Shown: positions 45,986 through 60,169 of the stretch, piece after piece
Numbering within the stretch: position 1 is the stretch's first letter
Layout of the letters: each line of letters starts with the position of its first letter
From: Prunella strophiata
Lineage: Eukaryota > Chordata > Aves > Passeriformes > Prunellidae
Reading direction: 5' to 3'
DNA length: 64,000 bases
NCBI GenBank assembly: GCA_036583965.1
Contig: JAZBQD010000013.1
Location: 8,569,763 to 8,633,762, forward strand
Program-made: the position numbers and the translations under genes
Notes under the pieces: model-generated
The model's input: only the letters and a program-made list of their open reading frames with translations
Told to the model about the DNA's origin: nothing
Database searches by the model: none

Positions 45986-46783
45986 CTGCGGGCCTCTCCT
46001 GTGTTTGTAAACACCTGTAACAAACGGGACGGGGGAGGGAACTCGGGAGCTGGCGTGGTTTTATGGCTCGTAATGAAATGTAGCAAAGCGATAAGGAGAA
46101 ATATACATTAAACGGTATGGCAACCAGCTAAAACCCCGATATTCAGGTGCTAGTGTTGGAAGGCTTGTGAGCACTGCTGTGTTGGGGGGAGGCTGGGGCA
46201 GTATTTAAGTAGAGAAGGAGGCAGCAGAGGCTGTGAATTTCCGGGCTGTGTCGGGGCAGGGAGACGCTGTTTCCTGCCGCTGGCTGTGCCGGCAGCTGCC
46301 CGGGCCGCGCTGAGTGTCTGAATCTGGCAAGGTTGTGTACAGTCATTGTGTACGGGCTGTGATAAATCTCTCGGGCGCCTTCAAGAAGACCTATGTTATT
46401 TTACAGTTCTCGCTCCTTTCAGTTTTCTCTTTGTGCTGGGGAGCAGCCGTGGTCCCTTGCTCCGGGCGGGGATGCTCTGTCAGAGCGCAGCCCATGCCTG
46501 TGTGAGCGCTGAAGTCCTCGGTAGCAATCCGGGAATTAATCAGGGTCAGTTCTGCTTTAGAACCAGCAGAGGCCGCCCCGCCTTGCCTTTTAAAATGAAA
46601 ACCATCCTGGTTTGCACAATTCCTGGGAATTTATGTATAACCCAGACATGCGCGCTTTGCTTGGAAGTTTTACAGCTTTAAAGCTGAGAATGGACTCGGA
46701 CATTAATAGTGCAGTGTGTGTTTGCCAGTTTCACTTTGCTGTAGTAATTGTGATTTTTTTTTAACGTTCTCTTTGAAGCCATC
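45986..46783 (+). promoter_or_regulatory. CHEK2: CHEK2 5' region and probable noncoding first exon
   Basis: About 800 bp upstream of the CHEK2 ATG are moderately GC-rich. In mammals the first CHEK2 exon is noncoding and the ATG lies in exon 2; the T-rich stretch with an acceptor-like AG just before 46784 (TTCTCTTTGAAG, ending 46779) fits that structure. The first exon itself cannot be delimited from sequence. Confidence 0.5.
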
Positions 46784-49700
46784 ATGTCTCGAGAGACTGG
46801 GAGTGAAGCACAGCAGTCTCAGAGTGCCCAGCAGACACAGAGTGGTACCAGTTCTTCCAGTGGGTCACAGAGCACCAGTCAGTCTTCCTTAAGTTCTGGC
46901 ACTCTCAGTTCCTTGGACACTGTTCCCACTCAGGAGCTTCCATCCATCCCTGAGGACCAGGAATCTGAGGAGCTGGTTCCTCAGCCTTGGGGTCGACTCT
47001 TTGCACTTGGAAAAGGTTTCATCAATTGTGGTATGTGCATGCTGTAATAAATCTCTTGGTTTCTTTGTGGGATCTCAGAAAAGTTCTGAGCAGCTTCTGA
47101 AGAGCAGTGTCTTTTCATTTTCAAGTTAGGTACAAGTAAATTTAGGTATGCAGCTTTTTGCTGTAATGTTTTATTCCATACTACATCCCAGTGTTTACAC
47201 TGAGTATTTGGATACACAGCTTCCAAAGACTTACAGAAATTCTGGGGTGTTCATGTTCTTTGTTACATGCTTAATTAAAAAAAAAAATTATAATTTATTT
47301 TATTTAGTTATATGTTTCCATATTGCTGGCAGTGAACTGAAAAATACCACTGCTAAAGAGGGTAAAATTATTAAGAGATTTGACAAGGTGTGGTGCTTTG
47401 TATGAGTTATGACAAACTTGACTCTATGGGAAGAATCTTGTCTCTGTTATCCTATTAATTTCCATTTGAATCATTCTGTAGTGCTATATTTATTAACTTC
47501 CTGCAACATTGTCTTCTCTCTCTGCTATACCTTCCCCTCCTCTGCAGAATGTGTCAATGAGGAGTACTGGTTTGGGAGGGACAAAAGCTGTGATTACAGT
47601 TTTTCTAGGCTGGGATTGTCTGAGACTGGCTTCTACCAAAACTATAGCAAGAAGCACTTCCGAATTTTCAGGGTAAGTGCCAAAAATGTTAACTCTGTCT
47701 ATTCTGGCATAATTCAAAAAGAGACTTTGGGGCAGAGATCCTAAAGAAATCAAAGTATCTTCAGGGTTGACTCCTTTAAGAGTGTCTTTTGGCAATGCCT
47801 CATTCATATGGTTTATGAAATAAACTCAGTCTCATTTCTTGAGTCAACAATAGTAAATTTCTAGTGTATCATGTCTTTATTGTAAAGTCATTTGTTCTTT
47901 ACTGTCATCTTCCCCATTTTTTTCTCTTTGAGGAAATGGGTCCAAGAAATTCCTTTGTTGCCTACATTGAAGACCACAGTGCAAATGGGACATTTGTTAA
48001 TAGAGAGCTTGTTGGAAGAGGGAGGAGGCTTCCACTGACACACAACTCTGAAATTGCATTGTCTGTGCAGACCAATAAGGGTAAAATGTGCTTTAACTTC
48101 AGTAGATTTTTCATGTATTGACCAGGAGGTTGTTTCTGCATTGATTTGAGTATGTTTCTTGGGAGCTGAGCTGCTTTGTGAGCACATCTCATTAACAGGT
48201 GTTTTATTAGTCACATAAAAATTATCCATTCAACCCTAGGAAAAAATCTGAAAAAGAAAACGTAAAGAAATATATATCAGGTAGCACCTTACTAGAGTAT
48301 AAAATTTTATAGCTTTTTTTCCTGTTTTTGAAACCCTTTTGGGCTTCAGTAGCTGTGCATATGATAGGGGGGAACAGGGGAAACAGACTATTGAAGAAAA
48401 GTTAAAAAAACCCAAAACCCAGATACCTAACCAGATGCTGCATAATAAATAGAAAAGTCCTCTTTAAAATAAACAGGGCTGGGCTTTTGTTTCTTTGTCT
48501 TTGATCTTCCACTAAGATGCTGTTTTCTTGATTATTACTTCTCTTTGATCTTTGCTGGGACATTGAAATTTTTGCTCCTTTTGTCCTTAAATATAGTTAA
48601 TTAGTTAAAAACTGTTGTGAATTTAATCCCAAAATGTAACTTTTTAGCAATAAGATCACCTTGCTAACCCATAGCTGGTATAATTTAGAGCATATATTTA
48701 GTTTTTCCTCCAGCAGGCAGTATTTTCTCAGTTATATTGTTGACTATAAAAGTTCACAAAACATAGCTGTTTGTTATAATAAACATTTTAAACTTAATAA
48801 TAGGAAAATGATCTCCACTTCTCTTCCCAGTGTTTGTATTTTCTGATCTTATGGTGGATGATCAGATGATGTTTCCTAAAGAATTCAGAGAGAAATATAT
48901 CATGTCAAAGACTTTGGGAAGGTAAGTATCCTTCTTTCCTCAGTAGAAAGGGTTAACTTCATTATCATTATCAGTATCTTGTGCTGGAATTATTACCAGT
49001 ATTAACTGAGGTGCAGTTTTAAAAGAAAAAAGGAACAAAAATTATAACATGTGAATAAACATGTTCTTTACAACAATTTAAACAGGAATTTTGCCTTTGT
49101 GTCTCTAATTGGTTTGAGGTTTGTAACCTACCACCAGTTGCAAAAACCAGGTTTTGTTTTGTTTTGGTTGGGGTTTTTTTTTCTGTAGAAGGCAACGAAG
49201 TCTGTAAATTCTTAATGTGTTTTTAAAGTTTGTATATTAATTTACTTAGTTATTAAAAGAAGAAGGAAGAGCTTTATGTCAGAATACAGCTTCCTGCAAT
49301 ATCACTATTGAGGCCTTCAGATGAAAAGGAAAAGAACTGTCCAGGAAAAGGAGAGAGAAGCTATTTTAAATGGGGGCTATTTTTTTCTCTTTTGGAAACA
49401 GTTGGTCAGTGAAGAATTTGGAGGTGAATAATCAAGTAGAAACAAATCCAAGTGGAAAACAGAAGAATTTCTTTCTGTTATATGAGTGCTATTTAGTAAA
49501 AATACAAGTATTTTCATATCTGTTCCTCAGATTTGTGCAGTCCATTGTTAAGAGAACTTTCCTAATTTCTCTTCTCCAAAATGCCTTTGCATGAAGGAAA
49601 TGCTGACAGAGCTTGTCCTTCCTACCTGGCCAGTACTTCTGGTACAAATAGAGTGGCTGCTCTGCATATTGACTCCTGCAGTTTTGAGTGAATAGCCCTT

Positions 49701-52700
49701 GACAACACTTGTGTTTAAACAGATTTTCTAACTCTTGAATGTTTCCTGAGAAGTACTGTAGACTTTCTAACAGTTGAATACTTCTCAGAACAGGCAATGT
49801 GCCTTATTCAGAAAGTTAGAAAGCAGCCAGCTCCAAATTATGCTTTCATTTGCCTGCACTTGTTACACAGATTTTTGACAGAGCTGTGCTCTTGTTTTAG
49901 TGGTGCCTGTGGAGAAGTCAAGCTGGCATTTGAGAAGAGCACCTGTAACAAAGTTGCTGTGAAAATCATCAATAAACGGAAGTTTGTGGCGAGTGGCCTG
50001 AGTGATGAAGTAAGTGTTTTTGTTTGTCTGTCTGTCTTGGCCACCTTGCAGCAGTCTGGGAATATTTGGTAACTTCTCTGACTCCTCAGCTATCTTCAAA
50101 TGAGGATTTTCTTACTTAATGTCTTCAGTATTTAATTTCAAAATGCTTTTTGATCTTGTATGATGTACAGAATTCTTGTTTTTATTCCTTGACCACATTG
50201 CATTAGGTGCATCATTTAGGGCTGTTAATGGGATGTCTGCAGTGGGTGGTGTGGAGTCTTGCAGGGTTTGGTTTCTGTCCTAAAATGCATCAGATAGACA
50301 CATCATAACCAGCACAGTCTTGATCAAAAATGTACCAGCTAAACTAATTTTGTTGAATGCTCCATCATAATACATTTTAAGAAAATTGTATGAAGCTTTT
50401 TGGGAGGGTCTAATGGCAGAAGCCAGAATTTGGAGAAGTGTAAAGACAATTGGCTCAAGATGCTGTTGTGAATTATAATTACTAATACATTCTACAAAAC
50501 AGACACAGGAGTATATCTGGAATGTTGTGTATGGGTTGTGTTTTCCAAGATGATTGATTTGGATTGGAAGAAGAGCAAAAAAATCCCTGCTGAGCTGATT
50601 TCATTAGTTGAGCCTAAGCCATGGGTTAGAGAATCTGTTTATGGTATCTTGCAAAATAGGAGAGAGTAGTATGTAGTTTTAGGTTGGCCCATCTGCAAAG
50701 CATCTTGGAGGTAGAAAAGCTCCTTAAATACAATACAAGTATATAAGCAAAAATATTATTATTTTTTTTAAACTTGGAAGTTAGTTGGGGACTTCTAACC
50801 TGCAATGAAATTACATGTCTGGAGCAATATCTTGCTCCACATAATGACAGCACTCTGTTTATTTAATTCACTGAAGGTATCTGATAATTTTATGGAAAAA
50901 AACTTGTATGTTATGGTCATTTAACAGTAGCAAAAGGCATGAAATTTTGTCTTTTCTGGTACTGTCTCTTATTTCTCATATGTCTTATTCCAGAACAGCT
51001 CTGTCTTACCCAATATGGTATTTGATTCTTTTAATAGAACCCAGGTTTAAATATCAATACAGAAATTGAAATTTTGAAGAAAATAGATCATGTGAGTGTT
51101 ACTGTACATTTTTATTACTTTTTACTCCCTCCTGTATGTACTTGTTTAGTTTACTGACTTTAGTGTAGTAATGAAAGAGCAATTTTATCCATTTAGAAAT
51201 GTATTAAAGGAGATATATAATTTTCCTTGTAAAATATTGAATGGGTCTTTTTTCTTCTTTTAAGTGTATTATATCATAGCACATATGATTTTAAAGCTTT
51301 GGATAACTGAGATGTAAATTTGAGAAGAAACATCACAGGAGAAGTTTTAACCTGAGCCACTATTGCAGAAATTTTTCTTTGATGCAAGTTTTTGTAAATG
51401 CTGCAAAAAACTGAATATAAAGACTAGTTTTCACTGGAAATTTCTTGAATTTGTATCCCCTCTTTCCACTGCATGTAAAATAGATAAAATGTTGAGGGTG
51501 TGGTGTGGGGTGCTTGCAAGTCACTTGTGTTAAGTGACCTGGTTTGAAATACTGAAATAAGAACTTTAGGATTAATTTTTACAAATTATTCTATTTTGTG
51601 TGTCTCTGTGTTCCCTTTTCTGTTAGCCTTGCTTAATCAAGATTAAAAATTTCTTTGAAGCAGAGGATTACTACATTGTTTTGGAACTGTAAGTAACCTG
51701 TTTGGAAGTAAATGCATAAAATGAAATGTTTTTTCATAGCCACAATGAACTGTGGAGGTTTTGCTTTTTTAATTTTGTTTTCCTTTTGCTGGCCTCCACT
51801 TTTTTCCTAAAACCTTTGTAAGATTAGGTGCTAGGATAACCAGGAGAAATCATCCTTCTATGCTTTGTGGGCACTCAGGGCTTGGATATTGTTTGCTCTG
51901 CTGTTGTGGATTGCTGCTATTTTTTTTTTTTATTATTTATTTTTGAGCTCATAAGAGGGGGCTGATCAAAAATCCTGTAACAACTCCCAGTGAAGACTCA
52001 AGAGATTGACCTTAACTCAGCCATGCATGTGCTGTGTTTAGGATGTTGCTCACTCATTTCAGAAATATATTCTTTCTCTGTAGCCAGAATAGCCAAATGT
52101 TTTGGTCTTGGTCTTGTCTAATGAGATGAATATTTTGGAAGTTGCATATATTTGCTTGTTAAGCTGCATTTGTTTTAGGATGGAAGGAGGAGAATTGTAT
52201 GACAGAGTGTCAAGGCCAGTCAAGATGAAAGAAGCTATCTGCAAATTGTACTTTTATCAGATGCTGCTGGCAGTAAAGGTACATAATTGTGAATAATAAA
52301 AAAGTCAATAACATGAGTTTTTCTGTCACTTGTCATTGCTGAAACCCATGCAAGTAATCAGCATAGTATTCTTAACAAGTTGGTTTAGCAAGAGAAAAGC
52401 AAGAATTCCTACAGAGGTGACACAGTGTGGGTCTGCACACTGTGCTTGCATGAGATTTGACATTTGAAGCATAATTATTTGTAAGGTGCTTTTTATTTCT
52501 TTGTGATGGTGTTTTGGTGTGGGTTTTTTGTTTTATTTTGTTTTGTATTCATTTTGCTTTGTTTTTAAAGGACAGTCCCAAGTTAGGGAGCTTTAAATGT
52601 TTGCCCTCCTCTTACACAGCCATTTCAGTTCTCCTGCCATTGCCATGAGAAAAAATGGAAAGCTTTCATTTTAAAACAAGTTAATAATCTGTTTTTCCTT

Positions 52701-55700
52701 AATTGCCCATCTGTATGTATTTAGTATCTTCATGACAATGGAATTATACACCGAGATCTAAAGCCAGAAAATGTGCTGCTTTCATCTTCTGAAGAGACAT
52801 GTCTTATAAAGGTAAGGAAACTTACATTTCATGTTAATGGAGAAATTTGGGAGTGTTCCTTCACATTCTTCTTGATATTTCATTAAATGCAGCCAAAAAG
52901 ATACTATGGAATTAGTCATACAAACCATGAAGTAACCTAAAACACTAGACCATTTTTTTCATAATTGTAATTTTACTTTTATGGATATTTCAACCTATAC
53001 ACTACATATGTATTTTCAAATGTCAGTGGTTTTTTTCCTCGATAAAATCTAAATTCTTGAATTACAGACAGCATTCCCACAAATGTCCAGGCTGTGTGGT
53101 GACAGGGATTTTTCTGTTGTTGTTTTTTTTGTTGGGGGGTGGGGGGGAATTAGGGTTATGGATTTTCTTTTGTGTTGTTTTTATTTTCCCCCAGAGAAAG
53201 CATTGACTATATTTGCACTGCTGAAATGCTTATTTTTCCTGTAAACTCCTCTAATAGGCTACAATACCTTTATTCTGTAGTTGTCCATTTATATCCAAAT
53301 CTTAGAGTATTTTTTGCTGTTGTAAAGTGTGATCCTTTGTCATATTTCTCCCTCTTCCTCCTCTCCCTCTCACTTAATAATATTTGGGGTGACTTCTATT
53401 CATAGTCATGTACTGGAACTGGCTTGGAAGGAAGAAATTTAATGCTACCTCCTGATGTATGTCTGCAATATGATGTGTCCTAGTACAGTCCATCCTCAGT
53501 GTGTAATGTGGTGTTACCATTTTTAAATACGAGATTACAGATTTTGGACAATCCAAGATTCTTGGAGAAGCTTCTCTTATGAAAACATTATGTGGTACTC
53601 CCATGTATCTTGCTCCTGAGGTGCTAAATTCACTTGGGACTGCTGGATACAGCCGAGCTGTGGACTGCTGGAGTTTAGGAGTTATTCTTTTTGTATGGTA
53701 AGATATTGTGTAGATGTACCTTCACTGAGCAGCCTTTGACATACATGGCTTGACACTTGGCAACTTCAGTGTCTATATGAGGAAGTGAAAGTTTAAAACT
53801 CTACACATATAAAAACACTACCTGATAGCAGATGCCTTAAAATGTGTGATTTCAGTGTTTCATTTGCTATGATAAATTCTGTGTTATTTAACTTCTTTTC
53901 TTTTATACAGCTTGTGTGGCTATCCACCATTCAATGAGCAAAATACTCAACTCTCTCTGAGAGATCAAATCACTCGTGGAAAATACACATTCATTGCAAA
54001 AGAGTGGAAGCATGTGTCAGACATGGGTATGACTCCAGCACAGTGGGTAGTAAAATATCTACCTCTTTTCTTATAGTTTTTGTTTTCCTTTATCCTCCTT
54101 TCAGCTGCATGGCACATTGTGTGTTGATATGTTTAGTGTTTATACTAATCTATTAAAAATATTTTTTGAAGTTCATAGTTAAAGCAATTAGAGCACATAC
54201 TTTATTATTGAAGAGATTTCTTAGTAGTATTTACCATAATTAACCACACAAGTATAGAGTTTGTGGGCACATACATCTATTTCTTCTCTTTTCACTTTTT
54301 CTTCTGACTTTATCAAGCTGGTCTACAGACTTTGCCTAAAGATTCTTCAAGTGTTGAACCAAAAATACCAGGAATTTAAGGAATACGAGTTAGAATTCCA
54401 AAAAACAAACGTTCCAAGAGAGTCCTTTCATGGTGCTAGTCTTTGAGCTGAAAGTCAGTCACATTTGAGGAATCATCTATTATGTTTGGCCCACTGTAAG
54501 TGAAGTAGTCTGTGAAACTGAGTTTTTGCATAGCAAACTAAAATGATGATTACTGTCTGTGTGCTTTTAGTTTTTCAGGACATTTAATGTGCACAAAATA
54601 ATTGTAGTATTTACCTTGGACAGTTCTTTGCATGTGCAAAGGAGTTACTAATAAATTATGTGGTCATCCTTTATATAATAAACTTATCAAATATAACCCC
54701 TTCCTGAATAGTTTGCAGCTATTCAATAATAAGTCAGACATTCATGAGAATGTACAATCTTAACATAATTTCCATAGTCCTAGTGATATGTCTTCAGAAT
54801 AATCTGATCAAATGAAAAGTAAATCTTGCTGAAATTCCTTTATGGGAGATTTGGAGTAATAAAATAGCACAAAAATGCCATATTTTTCACAGTGTCTACT
54901 AAGCAGCTTCCTAAGAAGATGAAAGTTTATGTTGAGCATAGATGTGTATGTCCTGTCTCTTCTCTCCCACTTTCCCAGATGGATCATCTGCTTTCCAAGA
55001 CACTGTAAACCAGAATAAATTAAGCTGTCTTTGCTTTTCCACAGTAATACTGAAGCTTTTAGGGAAGTGCTGAGCCTCCTGTACATGCTCAGAACATAAA
55101 CTGTGTATATGCTAAATGTATCTATGGGTAATTCTGGTATACTGAGGAGTGTTGAGTTGTGTGCATGTGAAGGGGAAAGATGGTTGCAGTCTGCAGCCCT
55201 TCCCATGCATGGCAAAAAGAAAAGGGATCTGCCCAGCCTGCACTTTTGTCCATTGCTCTGAAGGGGTATAAGGCATATAGTTTTGGTGTAGACATATTTC
55301 AGGTAATTAATGTATTGATTAATTACATGCCAACCAGCTCATTTTATTGTCTCAGCTCTGGATCTTGTGAAGAAGCTGTTAGTAGTGGATCCAAGCAAAC
55401 GTCTTACCACAGAGGAGGCCTTAGAGCATCCTTGGCTTCAGGTAGGGATTGGGTTTTAAGTGAAAGCTGAGTTGTTTGAGGGATAACTTGTTCATGTCTT
55501 GTGTTTTCAAAGGTTTAGTCCCTGTAGACAGACTGCAAAAGCAGCATGGAGTAGTCTCCTGAATACCTTCTTTCAATACAATAAGCAGCTTCTGCATCCC
55601 CTCTGAGACACCTCTTCCCAGAACTCTTTCATGTGTGAGGCATCAAGATGTGTTTTTTAGAGCCCAAGTCTGACTGTGGTTCTGGTAGGATGGACCTCTC

Positions 55701-58342
55701 CTTCTGAGCATTGGAACAGAGCCCCATTTCCTCAGACTTTTGTGTGGGCAGGCAGTGCAGTTTGTTTCTGGCAAGCACCCAATACTACTTTGTTTTTACT
55801 CTGCTGTGTAGGAATAAGTGTCCCTGGTTTGGGAACCCCCTGAGTAGGAAGTGATGATTTCCCTGCCTCCTGTTACAGTCTAATTAGGTTTGAGAGGGAT
55901 AGTATTTTAGGTGGTCTTTTCTTAATTTTGGCAGAGGTGCCCACCAGACCTATGAGCTTTCCTGAATATTTTTGCTTGAAGAGGCTGAAAAATGTCACCC
56001 AGCCTACATCTGAGCCATGCAGCAAGTTCTGTTTATTCACACCAAGCACAAGGCTATTCCTGTTCCCCCACTGGGAACAGGAGAATTTCAGATGCTTTGG
56101 TAAAGAGCATAAGAAATGGGGGAAGCAAGGGAGTATCCCTTAGTGCTCAACAGCTGATAGTGTACTGAGACAAAAAACATGTGTGGAGGACTCTTTTTAA
56201 AGTGATTAGCTTGTCTTGATTATGCTCCTGGGCATCAGGAAGCATTTCCTGGCATTCATGGGTTTTACTTACTGTAGTTTTGCATATAACATCTACAGTG
56301 AGTTAATCAGATATAGATTCTTACATTTGAATGACAAATATGAGCAGAAGTTATTCAGAAACCATGCAACACTGATTTTAAAAATTGCTGGTATGCATAA
56401 GGGGGAAGGGGAAACAGATGACTGATTTAGATGAGCTAAGAATTTAAGATATTTCAGTATATATATACAAGTTGTTATTAACTTGACTATATATTCCATG
56501 GAAGTACATCTCTTACTGTTAAGTTTAATTTTGAAGACAGGACAGAAGGTTCCAGAAAACATCACAGCCATAAATCCAGCTGTCATCTAGCACTCAGCTG
56601 CTGTTCTTTGAGCTGTTTCCCTTCAGGGGCTGTTATTAAGAGTGTCAGGTGTTCATAGGTGATGTAGACTGCTGCTTGGAAGGCCAGCATCCAGCATGCT
56701 CAGTTCTAGATTCCACACATCTCATAGCACCAAAAGAGCTCCCCAGACCTGTTCCTGTGAGTAGTGAGGAGTTACTGGCTCCTCTCTCCCTCTTGTGTTG
56801 TCTGGAAGTATTGACTTTACAAGTCGGCAGGAAAAACCACATTCTCTCTGTGACCAGCTGATGCCTGTTAGCCCTCTGATGATTTTGAGGACACTAGGGA
56901 ATTTTTCAGATACTAGAAATAAGCATGTTCTGCAGATTTATTTAAACTAGTAGTGCTTTCAAATTAGTGTTTTCAAAACAAGTTGTTTACTCCATTCTTT
57001 GTTTAAATCTAGAACTTCAAAACTTGTTGAGCTGTGTAAACCTAAGTACTGCTCAGTGGAAATGTCTTCTTACCTGTATTTCCTTAATAAAACATTTTTT
57101 AAAGGCATATAAACAATTATTGCTGTTTCTGCCTCTGAAATCTTCACTGAAGTCTTTTGAATGGTACAAGATTAGTTTGGTTGCATGCTGAAGAAAAACC
57201 ACAGGTCTTTGTTACATCAATGGAAAAATATTTCTTACCTTATCCATTGGTTCAAATGTAGCCACAATCAAATCAGGTGACACTGAAAAAGAAAAACAAG
57301 TCAAAATTCGATATAAAATTAAATGGATATTCAAGTCAAAGCCTTTTTGTAGCACTTAAGAATAGTTAAATAAAAAGAGGAGATACTGCAATACTCCATT
57401 GCTTGGGAAAAGGACCCTCTCCACTGCCTTCACCTATAAAAACTCAGTTAAAACAGCTGAAATCCTTAGGACCTCAATGGTCTTTATTTCTAATTGTCTT
57501 TAGCACTAAATGTCCCATTCACTTCTCTTTGAATTTCCCAATCTTTGCTTTTCCCTTAAATATTCTATATACTACTTAGATGCTGGGGTTTTTTTTCAGG
57601 ATGAGGATATGAAAACTACATTTGAACAGCTACTTGCTCAGACACGTACCAATATGAACCCACCAGAAACATCAAAAATGGTATGTACAGTAGATATTTG
57701 AAGATTAATATTTGATGCACAGAGAAACTAGATTTTGAAGTAATCTTTAATAAGAAAATCAGTTAATTTTGAGACTTTAGAGGAATGTACCCTTGGGCTG
57801 TATGTGGCAGCCTGCTGGTTAGTTTTGTTTCCTGAAGAGCAGCAATGGATTTCCATGTTTTGTCATCACTTTGTTTAAATGTATAGAAATACTTGCCTGG
57901 GTTTTAAAGGATTATTCCTATATTTAGAATAAAATCTTTGAATGTATTTTTTAAAATGGGTTCAAGTGACTCATGTTTAATATTCAAGTAAAAATTCTCA
58001 TGCTGGTGCAAGGTTAGGACAGCATTGTGCCATTCATCACCAGATGCTAATTAGGAAAATTGTCAACAGTAGCTGTTTCAAGCTGGGAGCAATGTCTTAT
58101 ATGAGAACCATCAAATATAATTAGATGGATCTTGGGAGAGAGTTTTTGGCCACACTGTCCAACACCTCTAGTTCTAGAGCAAGCAGAAAAGTCAGGTTCT
58201 GCCTTACCTGGTTTCCTGGAGCCATCCTCCTGTGTTTTTCTTCCAGCCAACCACAACGAGAAAGCGTCCCCATGAAAATGAGGAAGACAATGGCTCTGCC
58301 AAGCGTGCTGCTCCTTCTACCTCCTATCAGAAAATGAGGTGA
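46784..58342 (+). CDS. CHEK2: CHEK2, checkpoint kinase CHK2
   Basis: CHK2 is activated by ATM after double-strand breaks and phosphorylates p53, CDC25 and BRCA1. Fourteen coding exons in one frame: 46784-47030, 47548-47672, 47933-48080, 48831-48921, 49901-50009, 51038-51091, 51627-51688, 52179-52278, 52725-52811, 53534-53697, 53911-54026, 55356-55441, 57600-57680, 58247-58342; 521 residues (human 543). The N-terminal SQ/TQ cluster has five sites (S12, T18, S28, S32, T49); T49 in [13 protein letters not shown] equals human Thr68. The FHA domain covers roughly residues 70-170 ([25 protein letters not shown]). Kinase: GSGACGEV, Lys225, HRDLKPEN with Asp323, DFG at 344-346, [12 protein letters not shown] activation loop. 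The tail has a basic nuclear signal TRKRPHE...SAKR. No frame damage. Confidence 0.96.
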
Positions 58343-58423
58343 AAAGGAAGAGAAAATGCCTTTGTTAATGACAGCTTTTTTATGGAGAGCAGAACTTTTT
58401 ATTAAGAAAAATCCTAATAATGG

Positions 58424-58458
58424 AATAAACTGTTAAAGATGTATAATTTTCAAATAAA
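58424..58458 (+). terminator. CHEK2: CHEK2 polyadenylation signals
   Basis: Two AATAAA hexamers (58424-58429 and 58453-58458) lie 80-115 bp after the stop, followed by a GT-rich stretch. This implies a very short 3'UTR, as in mammalian CHEK2. Confidence 0.75.
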
Positions 58459-60160
58459 AATAACTTTGTAAGACTGAAGTGGCTGCTGTGCATGCATGAG
58501 AATCTGCACAATTAGTCATGTTCTAGTCCATCCAGCTGTCTGACTTGAGGAAAGCATCAGAAAAACTCCTGAACTAAGTTACTAACAATTTTTTAGGCTA
58601 GCTTCATCCCCACCTACATCCTCTGTTTCTTCTTTTCTGATTTCTAGGTTGGACATGGAAATAATGCTTAGTTCTAACAGATGAAGAAGGAATACTAAAC
58701 TTGCTGAGCTTTTGCCTGAGACACAGCATTACCTGACACAATGCTGCCCACAGACTTCTGAGGACACTTAGACTGTTCAGTTCAGATGTAAAACTTCTGA
58801 TGGAGTTTGAGATGCTCTGGGCTTCAGGTAAAGCTCCACAGTAAATGCTGGACTGGCAGAATCACTGTGCACTGGCATGGGGCTGACTGGCTTCCAAAGC
58901 AACAACTGCCATCTGCATGGTGTTCTTAACGTGTGTGTACCATGTTTATTTCCCAGAGGAGGGATGAGTAAGAGGAAACATGATAACAAAAGATGAAATT
59001 AACATGTATAAATTCCTGGCAGGGAGGAACTAGAAATTGAACTGAGAAAAACTTGCCTGTTAGGGGAACATTTTGAATTGTGTGCCTCTTACTAAATGAT
59101 TATTAATTTCATTACTGATTGAAAGAACAGTTTAGTAACTGTGTTCTCCAACATGCATCTTTAAGTTGATTTGTAAAGAATAAAACCTAATGCATTATGG
59201 AATAAACCCATGTCAGGTAGGAATTGAGATATTCATGAGTCATGTTTCCTGTGTGTGCCCATTGCAGAGATCTGGTGTGTTTTGATGTATCTGATATTAA
59301 CCAATGTTAATAATAAAATGCTGATTCTTGTACACTGATACCTTTGTTAATGGATTGGATGGAGAAGCATCCATGGGCATCTGGATGGAAACAAAACCAC
59401 ATGTTCCAGTCCACTCCAGATACAGTGGGGTGATAGAACAAAGGTGTGTCTGTCCTTGGGGATGTGCCCTTTGGTGCAAATCTGTCACTGGCACATCCTC
59501 AGGGAGTTCTGGTGCTTGCTGTAGCTCATTTGAAGTAGAAGGGAACACTCAGCTGCCATTTGCTACATAAAAGAATCACAGGATGCAGTGTGTTTGGGCC
59601 AGATTTGTGTCCTGGTGTACTGCAAAAGCTCATACCTTTGGGCTTTGGTTACCAGTTACTTTTAAAAGACCTGCATCATTGCCGATGAGAAGGTAATTCT
59701 GTAGCTCCTACTTACACTGTCAATTTGTTTTTAGATAAAAATAGAAAACTTCTATACTTCTATAATTTATTCCTCCATCTTTTTTTTACACCTCACAGTT
59801 GTTAGATAATCAGTAACTGTTTGCTTGGTCCTTTCCCTGGGTCCTCATTCAGACCTGCTTTCCAATGATGTCCTAAATTTGATCTCACTCATTTGATGGC
59901 AAACCTTTGGGCTGCTGGCCATGTGTTCATCATTTGATTGCAGTTTCTGAAGTTTCTGAAGTTTCAAACTCATTTTTTTCTATTGAAGAGTAAGTTTCAC
60001 TACAGTGAAGTGGCATCCAATTTTCACTTAGATAAGAAATTATTCCTTTATCACTTACTATCCGCAACACAAGAGTCTTCAGCATAATCCATTTTGCCTG
60101 TTCATTTCGAGAGGCAGCATGGGTCACAGCAGTTGGAAGACCTGGGTTAACCAAGGTGCC
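58459..60160. other. Intergenic spacer CHEK2-TTC28
   Basis: AT-rich unique sequence between the tandem genes CHEK2 and TTC28. Several AATAAA hexamers occur (near 59182, 59202 and 59312) that could serve a longer CHEK2 transcript. No coding segment or mobile element is recognisable. Confidence 0.55.
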
Positions 60161-60169
60161 GAGGCTCGC

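Noticed and set aside
43697..46111. Open frames of 580-804 codons through (TGCCC)n on both strands
   Set aside because: All six frames are open by composition, giving Cys-Pro-Ala-Leu-Pro or Gly-Arg-Ala-Gly-Gln repeats. The real coding content here is only HSCB exons 1 and 2.
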